From Cryomorphaceae bacterium (GTDB taxonomy: Bacteria > Bacteroidota > Bacteroidia > Flavobacteriales > Schleiferiaceae), in NCBI GenBank assembly GCA_003507115.1, contig DNWN01000088.1, positions 1 through 7,224 of the forward strand: a stretch of 7,224 nucleotides of DNA, read 5' to 3'. Position 1 is the stretch's first letter; each line of letters starts with the position of its first letter. The notes beneath the pieces are model-generated. The model was not told the DNA's origin and ran no database searches. It saw nothing but the letters and a program-made list of their open reading frames with translations. The position numbers and the translations under genes are program-made. This document shows, one piece after another, positions 1-7,001 of the stretch.

Positions 1-96
1 AACCACCATCACCATGTCGCTTTGGAATGTTTGGGCTCTCGTCGCGGTATACCGCAAAACGGGGATACGAACCTTGATTTTCTGGCGTTGAAATGA
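1..96 (+). CDS. C-terminal end of an unidentified protein (5' truncated by window)
   Basis: Frame 1 is open from the first base for 31 codons and stops with TGA at 94-96. The visible tail begins NHHHHVALECLG and ends NLDFLALK. The TGA shares bases with the ATG of the sulfotransferase gene (ATGA at 93-96), the classic arrangement of translationally coupled operon genes, and this is the main reason for believing the frame is real. I do not recognise the family from this short piece. The run of four histidines at the cut edge might be functional or incidental. From context it is probably another gene of the surface-polysaccharide cluster, such as a glycosyltransferase, another sulfotransferase or a modifying enzyme, but this is inference only. 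Confidence 0.6.
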   Translation, partial: NHHHHVALECLGSRRGIPQNGDTNLDFLALK

Positions 97-1022
97 GCGT
101 GTATCCAGATATTGCCATCATTGGTGTCGCCAAGGGCGGAACGACGGCCCTGGCGACGTGGTTTGAGGCCCATCCCGACGTGGCGGTCTCGCGCATCAAA
201 GAACCCAACTTCTTCTGCACAGATATTCGTCCCGAATCCTTTTCCGAGGCCTATCGCCGCATGTCGCCCGCATTGCCAGACCGGTATTGGTCCGTGGAAA
301 CTTTGACGTCAGCCCACCAGGATTTTGTGCGCGATTCGGAACGCTACGCCCGGCTCTTTGACCATGCGGCCCCTGGTCAGCGCGCCCTGGAGGCTTCCAC
401 GAGCTACTTCTTCTCCGAGGCGGCTCCCGAGACACTTTTCGCCGCCAACCCTCAGGCCCACATCATCCTCCTACTGCGCCACCCCGTTGAACGCGCGTTC
501 TCCCACTACCGCATGGCTCGGAAATACGGCATGGTCCAATCCGATTTCCTGACGGCCCTCGCGGAAGACGCCGCGCGGCCCGCAGTTTGGGGCCACTCCG
601 AAAACTTCGTCCACCTCAGCCGCTACGCCGAATCCTTGCGACGCTGGCAAGCGCGTTGGCCGGCGCAGCAGTTGCACGTATACCGATACGAGGATTTCTT
701 TGCGGAGGAGGCGGCGTCTTGGGCGCAACTCTGCCGCGACCTTGGGCTGTCAGAGCATCCCTTGCCTGCCCAAACCAAAATCTTCGAAGGCCAAGACCCC
801 GCTTTCCCGGGACTCCAACGCTTTCTCACACAGCATCCGGTTGGGCGTGTCCTCAAAGCGCTCGTGCCTTCTGGGCTCAAGGGCGGCGTGAAAAAAGCCC
901 TTACGACCACGGAGGCGCTAAGGCTGAGCGACGCAGACCGCAAAGACGCTTGGCGCTATTTCCGGGAGGATGTCGCGGAATGTGAGACCCTGTTAAACCG
1001 TCCGCTATCTTTGTGGACTTAA
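93..1022 (+). CDS. PAPS-dependent sulfotransferase (P-loop-like Sulfotransfer family), probably acting on a glycan
   Basis: The 309-residue protein is predicted to move a sulfuryl group from PAPS to a hydroxyl or amino group. The 5'-phosphosulfate-binding loop is GVAKGGTTAL at residues 11-20, with K14 as the expected PAPS-contacting lysine. KEPNFF follows at 36-41, and E37 is a candidate catalytic base by analogy with the glutamate of heparan N-sulfotransferases. The 3'-phosphate-binding motif is RHPVERAFSHY at 129-139, with R129 and S137 as the expected ligands. RYEDFF at 198-203 is also usual in the family. Length is normal for a single-domain bacterial enzyme. There is no signal peptide or membrane segment, so it should act in the cytoplasm on a glycan or lipid-linked precursor. 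ATG 93 overlaps the previous stop, which supports this start. The Wzz-like and Wzy-like genes that follow suggest a sulfated surface polysaccharide. The acceptor is unknown; a lipid or small-molecule acceptor is possible. Confidence 0.93.
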   Translation: MSVYPDIAIIGVAKGGTTALATWFEAHPDVAVSRIKEPNFFCTDIRPESFSEAYRRMSPALPDRYWSVETLTSAHQDFVRDSERYARLFDHAAPGQRALEASTSYFFSEAAPETLFAANPQAHIILLLRHPVERAFSHYRMARKYGMVQSDFLTALAEDAARPAVWGHSENFVHLSRYAESLRRWQARWPAQQLHVYRYEDFFAEEAASWAQLCRDLGLSEHPLPAQTKIFEGQDPAFPGLQRFLTQHPVGRVLKALVPSGLKGGVKKALTTTEALRLSDADRKDAWRYFREDVAECETLLNRPLSLWT

Positions 1023-1033
1023 GACTGATCCCT

Positions 1034-2044
1034 ATGGATGCTCAATCCCAAACCCTACTCCGATTTTTATATGAATGGCGCAAGCCCTTGCTTGCGGCAC
1101 CGGTTATTGCGGGCATCGTGGCAGCTTTGGCCTCCATGCCCCTGTTTATTGACCCTTTGTATGAATCTATTGTAACGGTTTTCCCCGCGACGACGAATTC
1201 CCCTTCGAAAGCCCTCCTTCCCCAAAACTCCTATCAAGACGAAGATTTCTTGGAGTTTGGGGCCGAAGAGCAGGCGGAGCAGTTGATCCAAATCCTCTAT
1301 TCTGACGTCATCTTCGATACCATTGTAGAGCGCTTTGACCTTATCCGGCACTATGACTTGGACACGACATCCAAAACTTTGCGTACCGACCTTTGGGAGG
1401 AATATTCCGATAAAATCAGTTTCCAACGAACCCAGTTCATGTCAGTGGAGATTCGGGTGCTCGATACGGACCCCCAATTAGCAGCCGACATCGCCAACGC
1501 TATTACGGACCTACTGGACCGAGCAAAGAGCCGGATTCAGCGCAGCCGCGCCCAAGTGGGTCTCAAGATTGTACAACGCGAGTATGATAAGATTCGTGAG
1601 GACATGGCCAGCATGGAGAACGAAATCAAGGGCCTTCGCAAAAAAGGGGTACACGAATATGAAGGCCAATCCATGGTAATTAGCGACCAGCTCGCCACGG
1701 CCATCGCAGAAGGGCGAAAACCCGCGGGCATTAAAGAATTGCGTAACACGCTGGATACCTTGGCAAAATATGGCGGCCGCTATGTCTCACTTCGAGATGA
1801 ACTGCACCTCCGCAAAGAAGAAGAAGTCAAACTGCGTACGAAATTGGATCAAGTGCGTGTAGACGCCCAGGTTGTTTTACCGGCCACCCAACGCGTAAAC
1901 GCTGCGCGTCCGGCCGACAAAAAGAAGTACCCCATTCGTTGGCTGATTTGTGCGGTTAGTGCCATGGCCGCCTTTGTTTCGACACTTATCGCCATCTTGC
2001 TTGCCAACACATGGAAGGATCTGCGCAGTCAACTTCCATCCTAA
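1034..2044 (+). CDS. Wzz-like polysaccharide co-polymerase (chain-length determinant), no kinase domain
   Basis: This 336-residue inner-membrane protein probably sets the chain length of an exported polysaccharide. The architecture is that of the Wzz/PCP family: a short cytoplasmic N-terminus, a first membrane helix at about 19-38, a large periplasmic part, and a second helix at about 303-324 ending in a short basic tail. Family-like segments are AEQLIQILYSDVIF (81-94) and VLDTDPQLAADIAN (142-155). Residues about 160-275 are charged and heptad-like, fitting the long periplasmic helices. Prolines at 283, 293 and 300 lie just before the second helix, where the family's proline-rich motif sits. 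There is no Walker A motif or tyrosine tail, so no fused BY-kinase. I chose ATG 1034, 11 bases after the sulfotransferase stop. An in-frame GTG at 1013 would add seven residues and overlap that gene by 10 bases. It also overlaps the next gene by 34 bases. Confidence 0.88.
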   Translation: MDAQSQTLLRFLYEWRKPLLAAPVIAGIVAALASMPLFIDPLYESIVTVFPATTNSPSKALLPQNSYQDEDFLEFGAEEQAEQLIQILYSDVIFDTIVERFDLIRHYDLDTTSKTLRTDLWEEYSDKISFQRTQFMSVEIRVLDTDPQLAADIANAITDLLDRAKSRIQRSRAQVGLKIVQREYDKIREDMASMENEIKGLRKKGVHEYEGQSMVISDQLATAIAEGRKPAGIKELRNTLDTLAKYGGRYVSLRDELHLRKEEEVKLRTKLDQVRVDAQVVLPATQRVNAARPADKKKYPIRWLICAVSAMAAFVSTLIAILLANTWKDLRSQLPS

Positions 2045-3441
2045 GCGGAAGATCCGGTCTTCTTTGGGGGGCCGTCCTTGCCATTGTGACAGGGGTGGCG
2101 GTCGCTACTGAAACCTATTTGGTTGCCGCCGTTCCCTTTGCTCTCTTGATGGTGATTTGGGCTTTTTACTCGTTGGAAAGCCTGCTTCTCTGTGTGGTGG
2201 CGATAACCCCTCTATCCATCACGCTCAAGGACCAAGGATTTAACGTTGGACTCAGTCTACCCTCCGAGCTTATTATGGCCGGGGTCACCCTCTTTCTTTT
2301 GCTGCGCTTTCTCCAGAACGGAAAACTTCCTATGCGCGTGTTTCGCCATCCGGTGGGCATGGCGATCTTGTTTCAGCTGAGTTGGATGGCCTTCACCATC
2401 TTGACATCTGAAATGCCGCTCGTGTCTTTCAAAGCATGGATATCGCGTATTTGGTTTGTGGTGCCGCTCTTCTTCGCCATGATCGAGGTCTTTCGAACCG
2501 AAAAATCGCGAGATTGGTTCTTCCCACTTTACGCGATTACCTTGGCCATCGCATCGCTCTACACGATGTATGTGCACAGCCAATATGGGTTTTCCAAGGA
2601 GACCTCTACGTGGGTGATGTTTCCGTTTTACAAAGAGCACACGGTATACGGAATGGCTTTGGCCTTTGTTCTGCCTTTTGCGGTGTATCGCGCCTTCCGA
2701 GCCCAGTCCTTACTTTCCCATGTCTTCTTTGGTGGGCTATTGGCCATTCTCACGGCCGCCATCATTCTCTCCTACACCCGAGCAGCCTGGTTGAGCTTGA
2801 TTGCTGCGGCAGGCGTCTATGGGCTAATCCGTTTTCGCATTTCGTGGCGCATCTTTTTGGGCGGGATGCTGCTTGTTGGGGTGGGCCTGTGGGCGACGCA
2901 AGATGAGTGGGTACGCATTTTTACCAAAAACGACACGGTTTCCTCCGACAATTTTGGCGAGCACGTTCGCTCTGTCTCCAATATCTCCACCGATGCGTCT
3001 AACCTGGAGCGCATCAATCGATGGATGTCGGCCCTTCGCATGTTTGAAGCCCGTCCTCACACCGGATGGGGTGCAGGGACATACCAGTTTCAATATGCTC
3101 CTTTCCAGCATTCTTCGGAGATGACCATTATCTCCACCAACGAAGGAACCATGGGGAATGCTCATAGTGAATACATAGGCCCACTGGCGGAGCAGGGTTG
3201 GCCCGGCCTGATTGGGGTTCTCTTCTTTTTGTGGGCCGTTTTTCGGACCGGTTTTCGGGTAGTGCAACAGGAACCGCTTGGGCAGGACCGAAATTTGGCT
3301 ATCATGGCTTTAATTGGATTGGTGTCGTACTATACGCACGGGGTTCTGAACAACTTCTTGGATTCAGATAAGGCCGCAGTTCTTGTTTGGGGCTCAGCGG
3401 CTTTACTGGTCTACTTCGACCTTCGACGTCATCCGGAATAA
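2011..3441 (+). CDS. O-antigen ligase / Wzy-type polysaccharide polymerase family membrane protein
   Basis: The 476-residue protein is strongly hydrophobic, with roughly ten to twelve predicted membrane helices, and carries the Wzy_C (WaaL/Wzy) signature. SYTRAAWLSL at 254-263 matches the conserved arginine-containing segment before the large periplasmic loop. That loop spans about 296-395 and contains RINRWMSALRMFEARPHTGW (334-353) and NAHSEYIGPLAEQGWPGL (383-400). H385 fits the family's conserved loop histidine. Such enzymes join undecaprenyl-linked glycan repeats to each other (Wzy) or to an acceptor such as lipid A-core (WaaL). Sequence alone does not separate the two, but the adjacent Wzz-like gene favours the polymerase. 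ATG 2011 lies inside the preceding gene in a different frame. No better start exists before the first membrane helix (about 16-36), so the 34-base overlap looks genuine and suggests translational coupling. It appears to be the last gene of the polysaccharide unit. Confidence 0.9.
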   Translation: MEGSAQSTSILSGRSGLLWGAVLAIVTGVAVATETYLVAAVPFALLMVIWAFYSLESLLLCVVAITPLSITLKDQGFNVGLSLPSELIMAGVTLFLLLRFLQNGKLPMRVFRHPVGMAILFQLSWMAFTILTSEMPLVSFKAWISRIWFVVPLFFAMIEVFRTEKSRDWFFPLYAITLAIASLYTMYVHSQYGFSKETSTWVMFPFYKEHTVYGMALAFVLPFAVYRAFRAQSLLSHVFFGGLLAILTAAIILSYTRAAWLSLIAAAGVYGLIRFRISWRIFLGGMLLVGVGLWATQDEWVRIFTKNDTVSSDNFGEHVRSVSNISTDASNLERINRWMSALRMFEARPHTGWGAGTYQFQYAPFQHSSEMTIISTNEGTMGNAHSEYIGPLAEQGWPGLIGVLFFLWAVFRTGFRVVQQEPLGQDRNLAIMALIGLVSYYTHGVLNNFLDSDKAAVLVWGSAALLVYFDLRRHPE

Positions 3442-3467
3442 CGGTCTGGATCGACCAAATGGTGGAC

Positions 3468-3487
3468 TCGTTTCATTGGTGAAACGA
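3468..3487. repeat. Inverted repeat / hairpin, 8-bp arms with 4-nt loop
   Basis: TCGTTTCA (3468-3475) and TGAAACGA (3480-3487) are perfect reverse complements around TTGG. On the + strand it is followed by A-residues rather than T-residues, so it does not look like an intrinsic terminator. It could be an operator or an RNA hairpin in the 3' tail of the upstream transcript. Confidence 0.7.
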
Positions 3488-3515
3488 AAAAATCCCTGTG
3501 AAACGAAAAAACCCT
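3479..3515. repeat. Tandem direct repeat, two units of 19 and 18 bp
   Basis: Unit one (3479-3497) and unit two (3498-3515) both begin with GTGAAACGAAAAAA and end in CCCT, differing by one extra T in the first. Each unit contains TGAAACGA, the right arm of the overlapping hairpin, so the left arm at 3468-3475 could pair with either copy. Polymerase slippage could equally have produced it. Confidence 0.75.
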
Positions 3516-3625
3516 TGTTTATAAGTGTAATAAATACGCTTTCAATCCATCACGGACTGAATCCGCATTTTATGAATGAAAATTCTGTTTTTTCTAGCGC
3601 TATAAAGGGTTAACGGAAAAAAATC

Positions 3626-3660
3626 TTTGGTTAAATAATGTAAACTTTACATTACCTTGG
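3626..3660 (+). promoter_or_regulatory. Candidate Bacteroidota-type promoter of the SusC/SusD unit
   Basis: TTTG at 3626-3629 resembles the phylum's -33 element. TACCTTGG at 3653-3660 matches the -7 consensus TAnnTTTG except at one position. The gap of 23 bases is somewhat longer than the usual 19-21, which lowers confidence. The candidate -7 box ends 28 bases before the transporter ATG, so transcription would start only about 20 bases upstream of translation. The palindrome at 3636-3654 fills the spacer and touches the -7 element. Confidence 0.4.
3636..3654. promoter_or_regulatory. Candidate operator: perfect 19-bp odd palindrome
   Basis: TAATGTAAACTTTACATTA has two perfectly complementary 9-bp arms around a single central C. 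It lies 34 bases before the transporter ATG and within the spacer of the candidate promoter, where a bound dimeric regulator would block or reshape transcription. An 18-of-18 arm match is unlikely by chance in 247 bases, although low complexity raises the odds somewhat. The cognate regulator is not in the window. Confidence 0.55.
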
Positions 3661-3688
3661 TACTGTTTAACATTCTAATAACACCTAA

Positions 3689-6600
3689 ATGAAACGCAGA
3701 GCAAATCTCTTTGCCCTTGTTGTGGCTACGTTTCTGTCCTTATCTGCCTTTGCGCAGAATGTGACAGGAGTGGTGTCAGACGCATCAACGGGCGAGCCTC
3801 TTCCTTCCGTATCCGTGAAGGAAAAAGGCACCAGCAATGCCGCGATCACCAATTTTGATGGTAAATACTCCATCAAAGCGGGTACGAACGCTGTATTGGT
3901 ATTCTCTTCGATGGGATATGCATCCCAAGAAGTTTCTGTCACAGGCAGTACTTTAAACGTATCACTCGCTATCTCGGCCAGCAAGCTGGATGAGGTCGTT
4001 GTTACGGCTTTGGGTATTTCTCGTGAGAAGAAATCGGTCGGTTATGCCATCCAAGAAGTGGGCGGCGCCGAAATCAACAAAGTCAAGGACGCCAACTTTA
4101 TGAGCTCCCTGTCCGGTAAAGTCGCGGGGGTAAACATCCGCCAATCCGGCACGATGGGTGGCTCGGCGAACGTAGTTGTGCGTGGTTACAAGTCTTTGAC
4201 GGGTAACAACCAAGCTTTGTTTGTGGTTGATGGTATCCCCATCTCCAATCAAATCACCAACACAGGCAGCCAGCAAACAGGTCGCGGTGGATATGACTAC
4301 GGTAACGCAGCCATGGATATCAACCCTGAGGACATCGACAAGGTGTCTGTTTTGAAAGGTGCTGCGGCAACTGCGCTGTATGGTGCACGCGCGGCAAACG
4401 GCGTTATCCTGATCACTACCAAGAAAGGCACTAAGCGCAATGGCTTGGGCGTTTCCGTGACGTCTGGATACACGGTAGGTTCGGTTAACCCCGACACCTA
4501 TGTGCGCTACCAAGACCGTTACGGTGCGGGGTATGGACAGTACTATGGTCCTGATACGATTGCCGGTTACTTTACGAATGCGTATATGGTGGCCTACGAC
4601 GTAGACGGTGATGGTATCGATGATCCATGTATTCCCACCACGGAAGATGCCTCCTTCGGTTTGGCGTTTGATCCCAACCTTATGGTTTACACATGGGAGT
4701 CTTTGTACCCCGAATTGTCTACTTACGGTCAGAAGTCTGCCCACGTAGCGGGTGCTAACAATCCTTTAAACTTCTTTGAGCAGAGTGCTACAATGAATAA
4801 TTCTGTAGCGATTGATGGAGGAAATGACAATGGATCTTTCCGCTTGAGCGCTACGCAGTTCTCTACGAAGGGTATTGTTCCCGGCTCGAGCTTGAAGCGT
4901 AACAACTTCTCTTTCTCAGGCAACTTGAAGGCGAGCGATCGTTTGACGGTGTCTACCACCGCCCAATTTATCCAACAGGCTGGACGTGGCCGTTACGGCA
5001 CGGGCTATGATTCGCGCAACCCCAACCAGTCGTTCCGTCAGTGGTTCAACGTGGGTGTGGATATGGCCAAGCAAAAAGAAGCCTACGACTTGACGGGCAA
5101 AAACATCACCTGGAACCCCTTCGGTTACGGATATGGAGATGATGCAATGAGACCTATTTACTTTGACAATCCGTACTTCTCTGTCTTGGAAAACTATCAA
5201 ACGGATCAGCGTAACCGCTTGATCGGTAATATGATGGCAAACTACAAGATCAATGATTGGTTGGACTTCATGGGTCGTGCATCCATCGATACGTATTCTG
5301 AATTGCAGGAGGAGCGCACCGCTGTTGGATCTGTTGAGATTCCTGGCTATGTCCGCCGCAACCGCAATGTCACAGAAACCAACATCGATATGATTCTTAG
5401 CGCGAACAAGACGTTTGGTGCCAATGATGAATTTTCTTTCAATGGTCGTTTGGGTTCGAACGTTCGCCGCAACTCCGTAGAAGGAATTTCTGCTTCCACG
5501 AATGGTGGTTTGGTTGTTCCCGGTGTTTATGCCTTGAGCAACTCGGTGAACACCCCCAACGCTCCTGGTGAGACCGCGTATCAACTTGGCGTGAATGGTC
5601 TGTTTGCTGCTGTTTCAGTTGGATATAAGGACTTCTTGTATGTGGATGTAACTGGACGTCAAGACGTTTCTTCGACGTTGCCTTCTGCGAACAATAGCTT
5701 CTTCTACCCATCTGCCACCTTAGCTTTGGTATTCTCTGAGTTGATCGATGTCGATGCCATCAGCTTTGGTAAGTTCCGCGTGAACTACGCTGAGGTAGGT
5801 GCCGATGCCCCAGCTCAAGCCTTGGCTGATGCCTACAACATGGGTACTGCTTTCGGTAGCACCTCTTTGGCTTCAGCGCCAAGTACTTCGAACAACGCCA
5901 ACTTGCTCCCCGAGAGCACCGTTTCTACGGAGGCTGGTTTGGAGATGATGTTCTTCAATAACCGTGTAGGTTTTGATGTGTCGGTCTACGACCAAACGTC
6001 ATTCAATCAAATCATGCCTGCCAAAGTTTCTTCGGCTTCTGGTACGATCTTCAAGTATGTCAATGCGGGTGAGATCAACAACAAGGGTATCGAGTTGAGC
6101 TTGAACGCCACGCCTATTCAGGCTGGTGATTTCGAGTGGAACACGAACTTGAACTGGACCAAGAACACAAACATGGTAGTATCTCTGTTTGAAGGCGCTG
6201 AAAACTTGCAGTTGGCTAGCGTTCAAGGGGGTGTTACGATCGAGGCTCGTCCCGGTCAAGCCTATGGTGTGATTTACGGCACGACGCACGTTCGTGACGC
6301 GGAGGGACGCCCTGTAGTGTATGATATGCCTGCCCAATACGGTGGCGTTCGCTACCTCGTGGGTGACATGGACGTCATTGGCAACATCAACCCTGATTGG
6401 TATGCAGGATGGAATAACTCATTCCGCTTCAAGAACTGGACGGCTTCTGTTCTTCTTGACATGCAAATGGGTGGTAACTTCTTCTCCTTGGATACCTACT
6501 ATGGCTATGCCACGGGTGTCTATGACTTCTCTGCGGGCGATAACGACTTGGGCAACCCTGTTCGTGACTTGGCCATCGATGGTGGAGGTTATAAAATCAA

Positions 6601-6988
6601 CAACGTAGCGTACTGGGACGGCAGCACCGTAGACGGTGACGGAAATCCTTCTGATTTCGTTGTGGGTGATTACTACGCAGATATGCACTACTACGGCAAT
6701 GCCTTGGGTTACGCCCGTAACGCACGTGAATACCACGTTTGGGACGCTTCTTTCATCAAGCTTCGCGAAGTGGCATTGAACTACTCTGTCCCTTCTAGCT
6801 ACTTGGGCTCTACGGGCATCAAAGGCTTGGATGTTGCTTTGACCGGTCGCAACTTGGCCATCCTGTGGAAGAACAATCCTTACTCAGATCCTGAGGCTGG
6901 TTTGTCTGCAGGTAACGTTCAAGGTTACCAGTCTGGTGCATACCCTGCGGTACGCGAAGTAGGTGTGAACGTGAAATTGAAATTCTAA
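3689..6988 (+). CDS. SusC/RagA-family TonB-linked outer-membrane transporter
   Basis: The 1099-residue protein is a complete SusC-type transporter, which imports large nutrients across the outer membrane using TonB energy and a SusD lid. A signal peptide occupies residues 1-22 (basic MKRR, hydrophobic core, SAFA before Q23). A carboxypeptidase-regulatory-like beta-sandwich follows at about 25-95, then a TonB-box-like LDEVVVTALG (100-109). The plug, about 110-250, contains LFVVDGIPI (177-185) of the SusC signature and VLKGAAATALYGARAANGVI (221-240). The rest is the beta-barrel, ending in KLKF with the terminal phenylalanine typical of barrel proteins. An insert at 304-312 reads DVDGDGIDD, a DxDxDG calcium-loop pattern, and a weaker one lies at 982-989. 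The single cysteine seen, C314, sits beside the first. The SusD-like gene starts 13 bases after the stop. The substrate cannot be told. Leucine codon choice changes along the gene, with TTG dominant in the barrel. Confidence 0.96.
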   Translation: MKRRANLFALVVATFLSLSAFAQNVTGVVSDASTGEPLPSVSVKEKGTSNAAITNFDGKYSIKAGTNAVLVFSSMGYASQEVSVTGSTLNVSLAISASKLDEVVVTALGISREKKSVGYAIQEVGGAEINKVKDANFMSSLSGKVAGVNIRQSGTMGGSANVVVRGYKSLTGNNQALFVVDGIPISNQITNTGSQQTGRGGYDYGNAAMDINPEDIDKVSVLKGAAATALYGARAANGVILITTKKGTKRNGLGVSVTSGYTVGSVNPDTYVRYQDRYGAGYGQYYGPDTIAGYFTNAYMVAYDVDGDGIDDPCIPTTEDASFGLAFDPNLMVYTWESLYPELSTYGQKSAHVAGANNPLNFFEQSATMNNSVAIDGGNDNGSFRLSATQFSTKGIVPGSSLKRNNFSFSGNLKASDRLTVSTTAQFIQQAGRGRYGTGYDSRNPNQSFRQWFNVGVDMAKQKEAYDLTGKNITWNPFGYGYGDDAMRPIYFDNPYFSVLENYQTDQRNRLIGNMMANYKINDWLDFMGRASIDTYSELQEERTAVGSVEIPGYVRRNRNVTETNIDMILSANKTFGANDEFSFNGRLGSNVRRNSVEGISASTNGGLVVPGVYALSNSVNTPNAPGETAYQLGVNGLFAAVSVGYKDFLYVDVTGRQDVSSTLPSANNSFFYPSATLALVFSELIDVDAISFGKFRVNYAEVGADAPAQALADAYNMGTAFGSTSLASAPSTSNNANLLPESTVSTEAGLEMMFFNNRVGFDVSVYDQTSFNQIMPAKVSSASGTIFKYVNAGEINNKGIELSLNATPIQAGDFEWNTNLNWTKNTNMVVSLFEGAENLQLASVQGGVTIEARPGQAYGVIYGTTHVRDAEGRPVVYDMPAQYGGVRYLVGDMDVIGNINPDWYAGWNNSFRFKNWTASVLLDMQMGGNFFSLDTYYGYATGVYDFSAGDNDLGNPVRDLAIDGGGYKINNVAYWDGSTVDGDGNPSDFVVGDYYADMHYYGNALGYARNAREYHVWDASFIKLREVALNYSVPSSYLGSTGIKGLDVALTGRNLAILWKNNPYSDPEAGLSAGNVQGYQSGAYPAVREVGVNVKLKF

Positions 6989-7001
6989 TACTTAAGAAGC
7001 G

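Larger units (their letters stand above)
3442..3688 (+). other. AT-rich intergenic regulatory region between polysaccharide and SusC/D units
   Basis: These 247 bases carry no supportable gene. They hold a hairpin with repeated half-sites (3468-3515), an AT-rich stretch, a short palindrome TAGCGCTA (3595-3602), and a promoter-like block with a 19-bp palindrome just before the transporter gene. I found no GC-rich stem followed by a T-run, so an intrinsic terminator for the upstream unit is not evident. The sharp composition change and the spacing suggest that a new transcription unit starts here. Confidence 0.7.

Noticed and set aside
1013..1033. GTG at 1013 as the start of the Wzz-like protein
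   Set aside because: It would overlap the sulfotransferase by 10 bases and add only seven residues. ATG 1034 gives a normal PCP N-terminus, so it is preferred, although the GTG is not excluded.
2257..2640. 127-codon minus-strand open frame opposite the polymerase gene
   Set aside because: Charged, histidine-rich translation that is the complement of hydrophobic membrane-helix codons; a typical shadow.
3468..3487. The hairpin as an intrinsic terminator of the polysaccharide operon
   Set aside because: The stem is AT-leaning and followed by A-residues, not a T-run, in the direction of transcription.
3595..3602. TAGCGCTA 8-bp palindrome
   Set aside because: Short self-complementary octamers are expected by chance in a region of this size; no nearby partner or repeated copy was seen.
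3383..3613. Possible 76-residue + strand gene running from the polymerase end into the intergenic region
   Set aside because: It begins inside the polymerase gene in another frame, and its second half only translates the repeat and AT-rich DNA. No motif, hydrophobic pattern or start signal supports it.
3962..4744. 260-codon open frame on the minus strand inside the transporter gene
   Set aside because: It lies wholly opposite a clear SusC-family gene, and its translation is arginine/valine/threonine-rich low-quality sequence without recognisable motifs. Codon bias of the + strand gene explains the lack of stops.
4916..5584. 222-codon minus-strand open frame opposite the transporter barrel
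   Set aside because: Same reason: antisense shadow of a strongly supported coding region, with no start-region signal or family resemblance.
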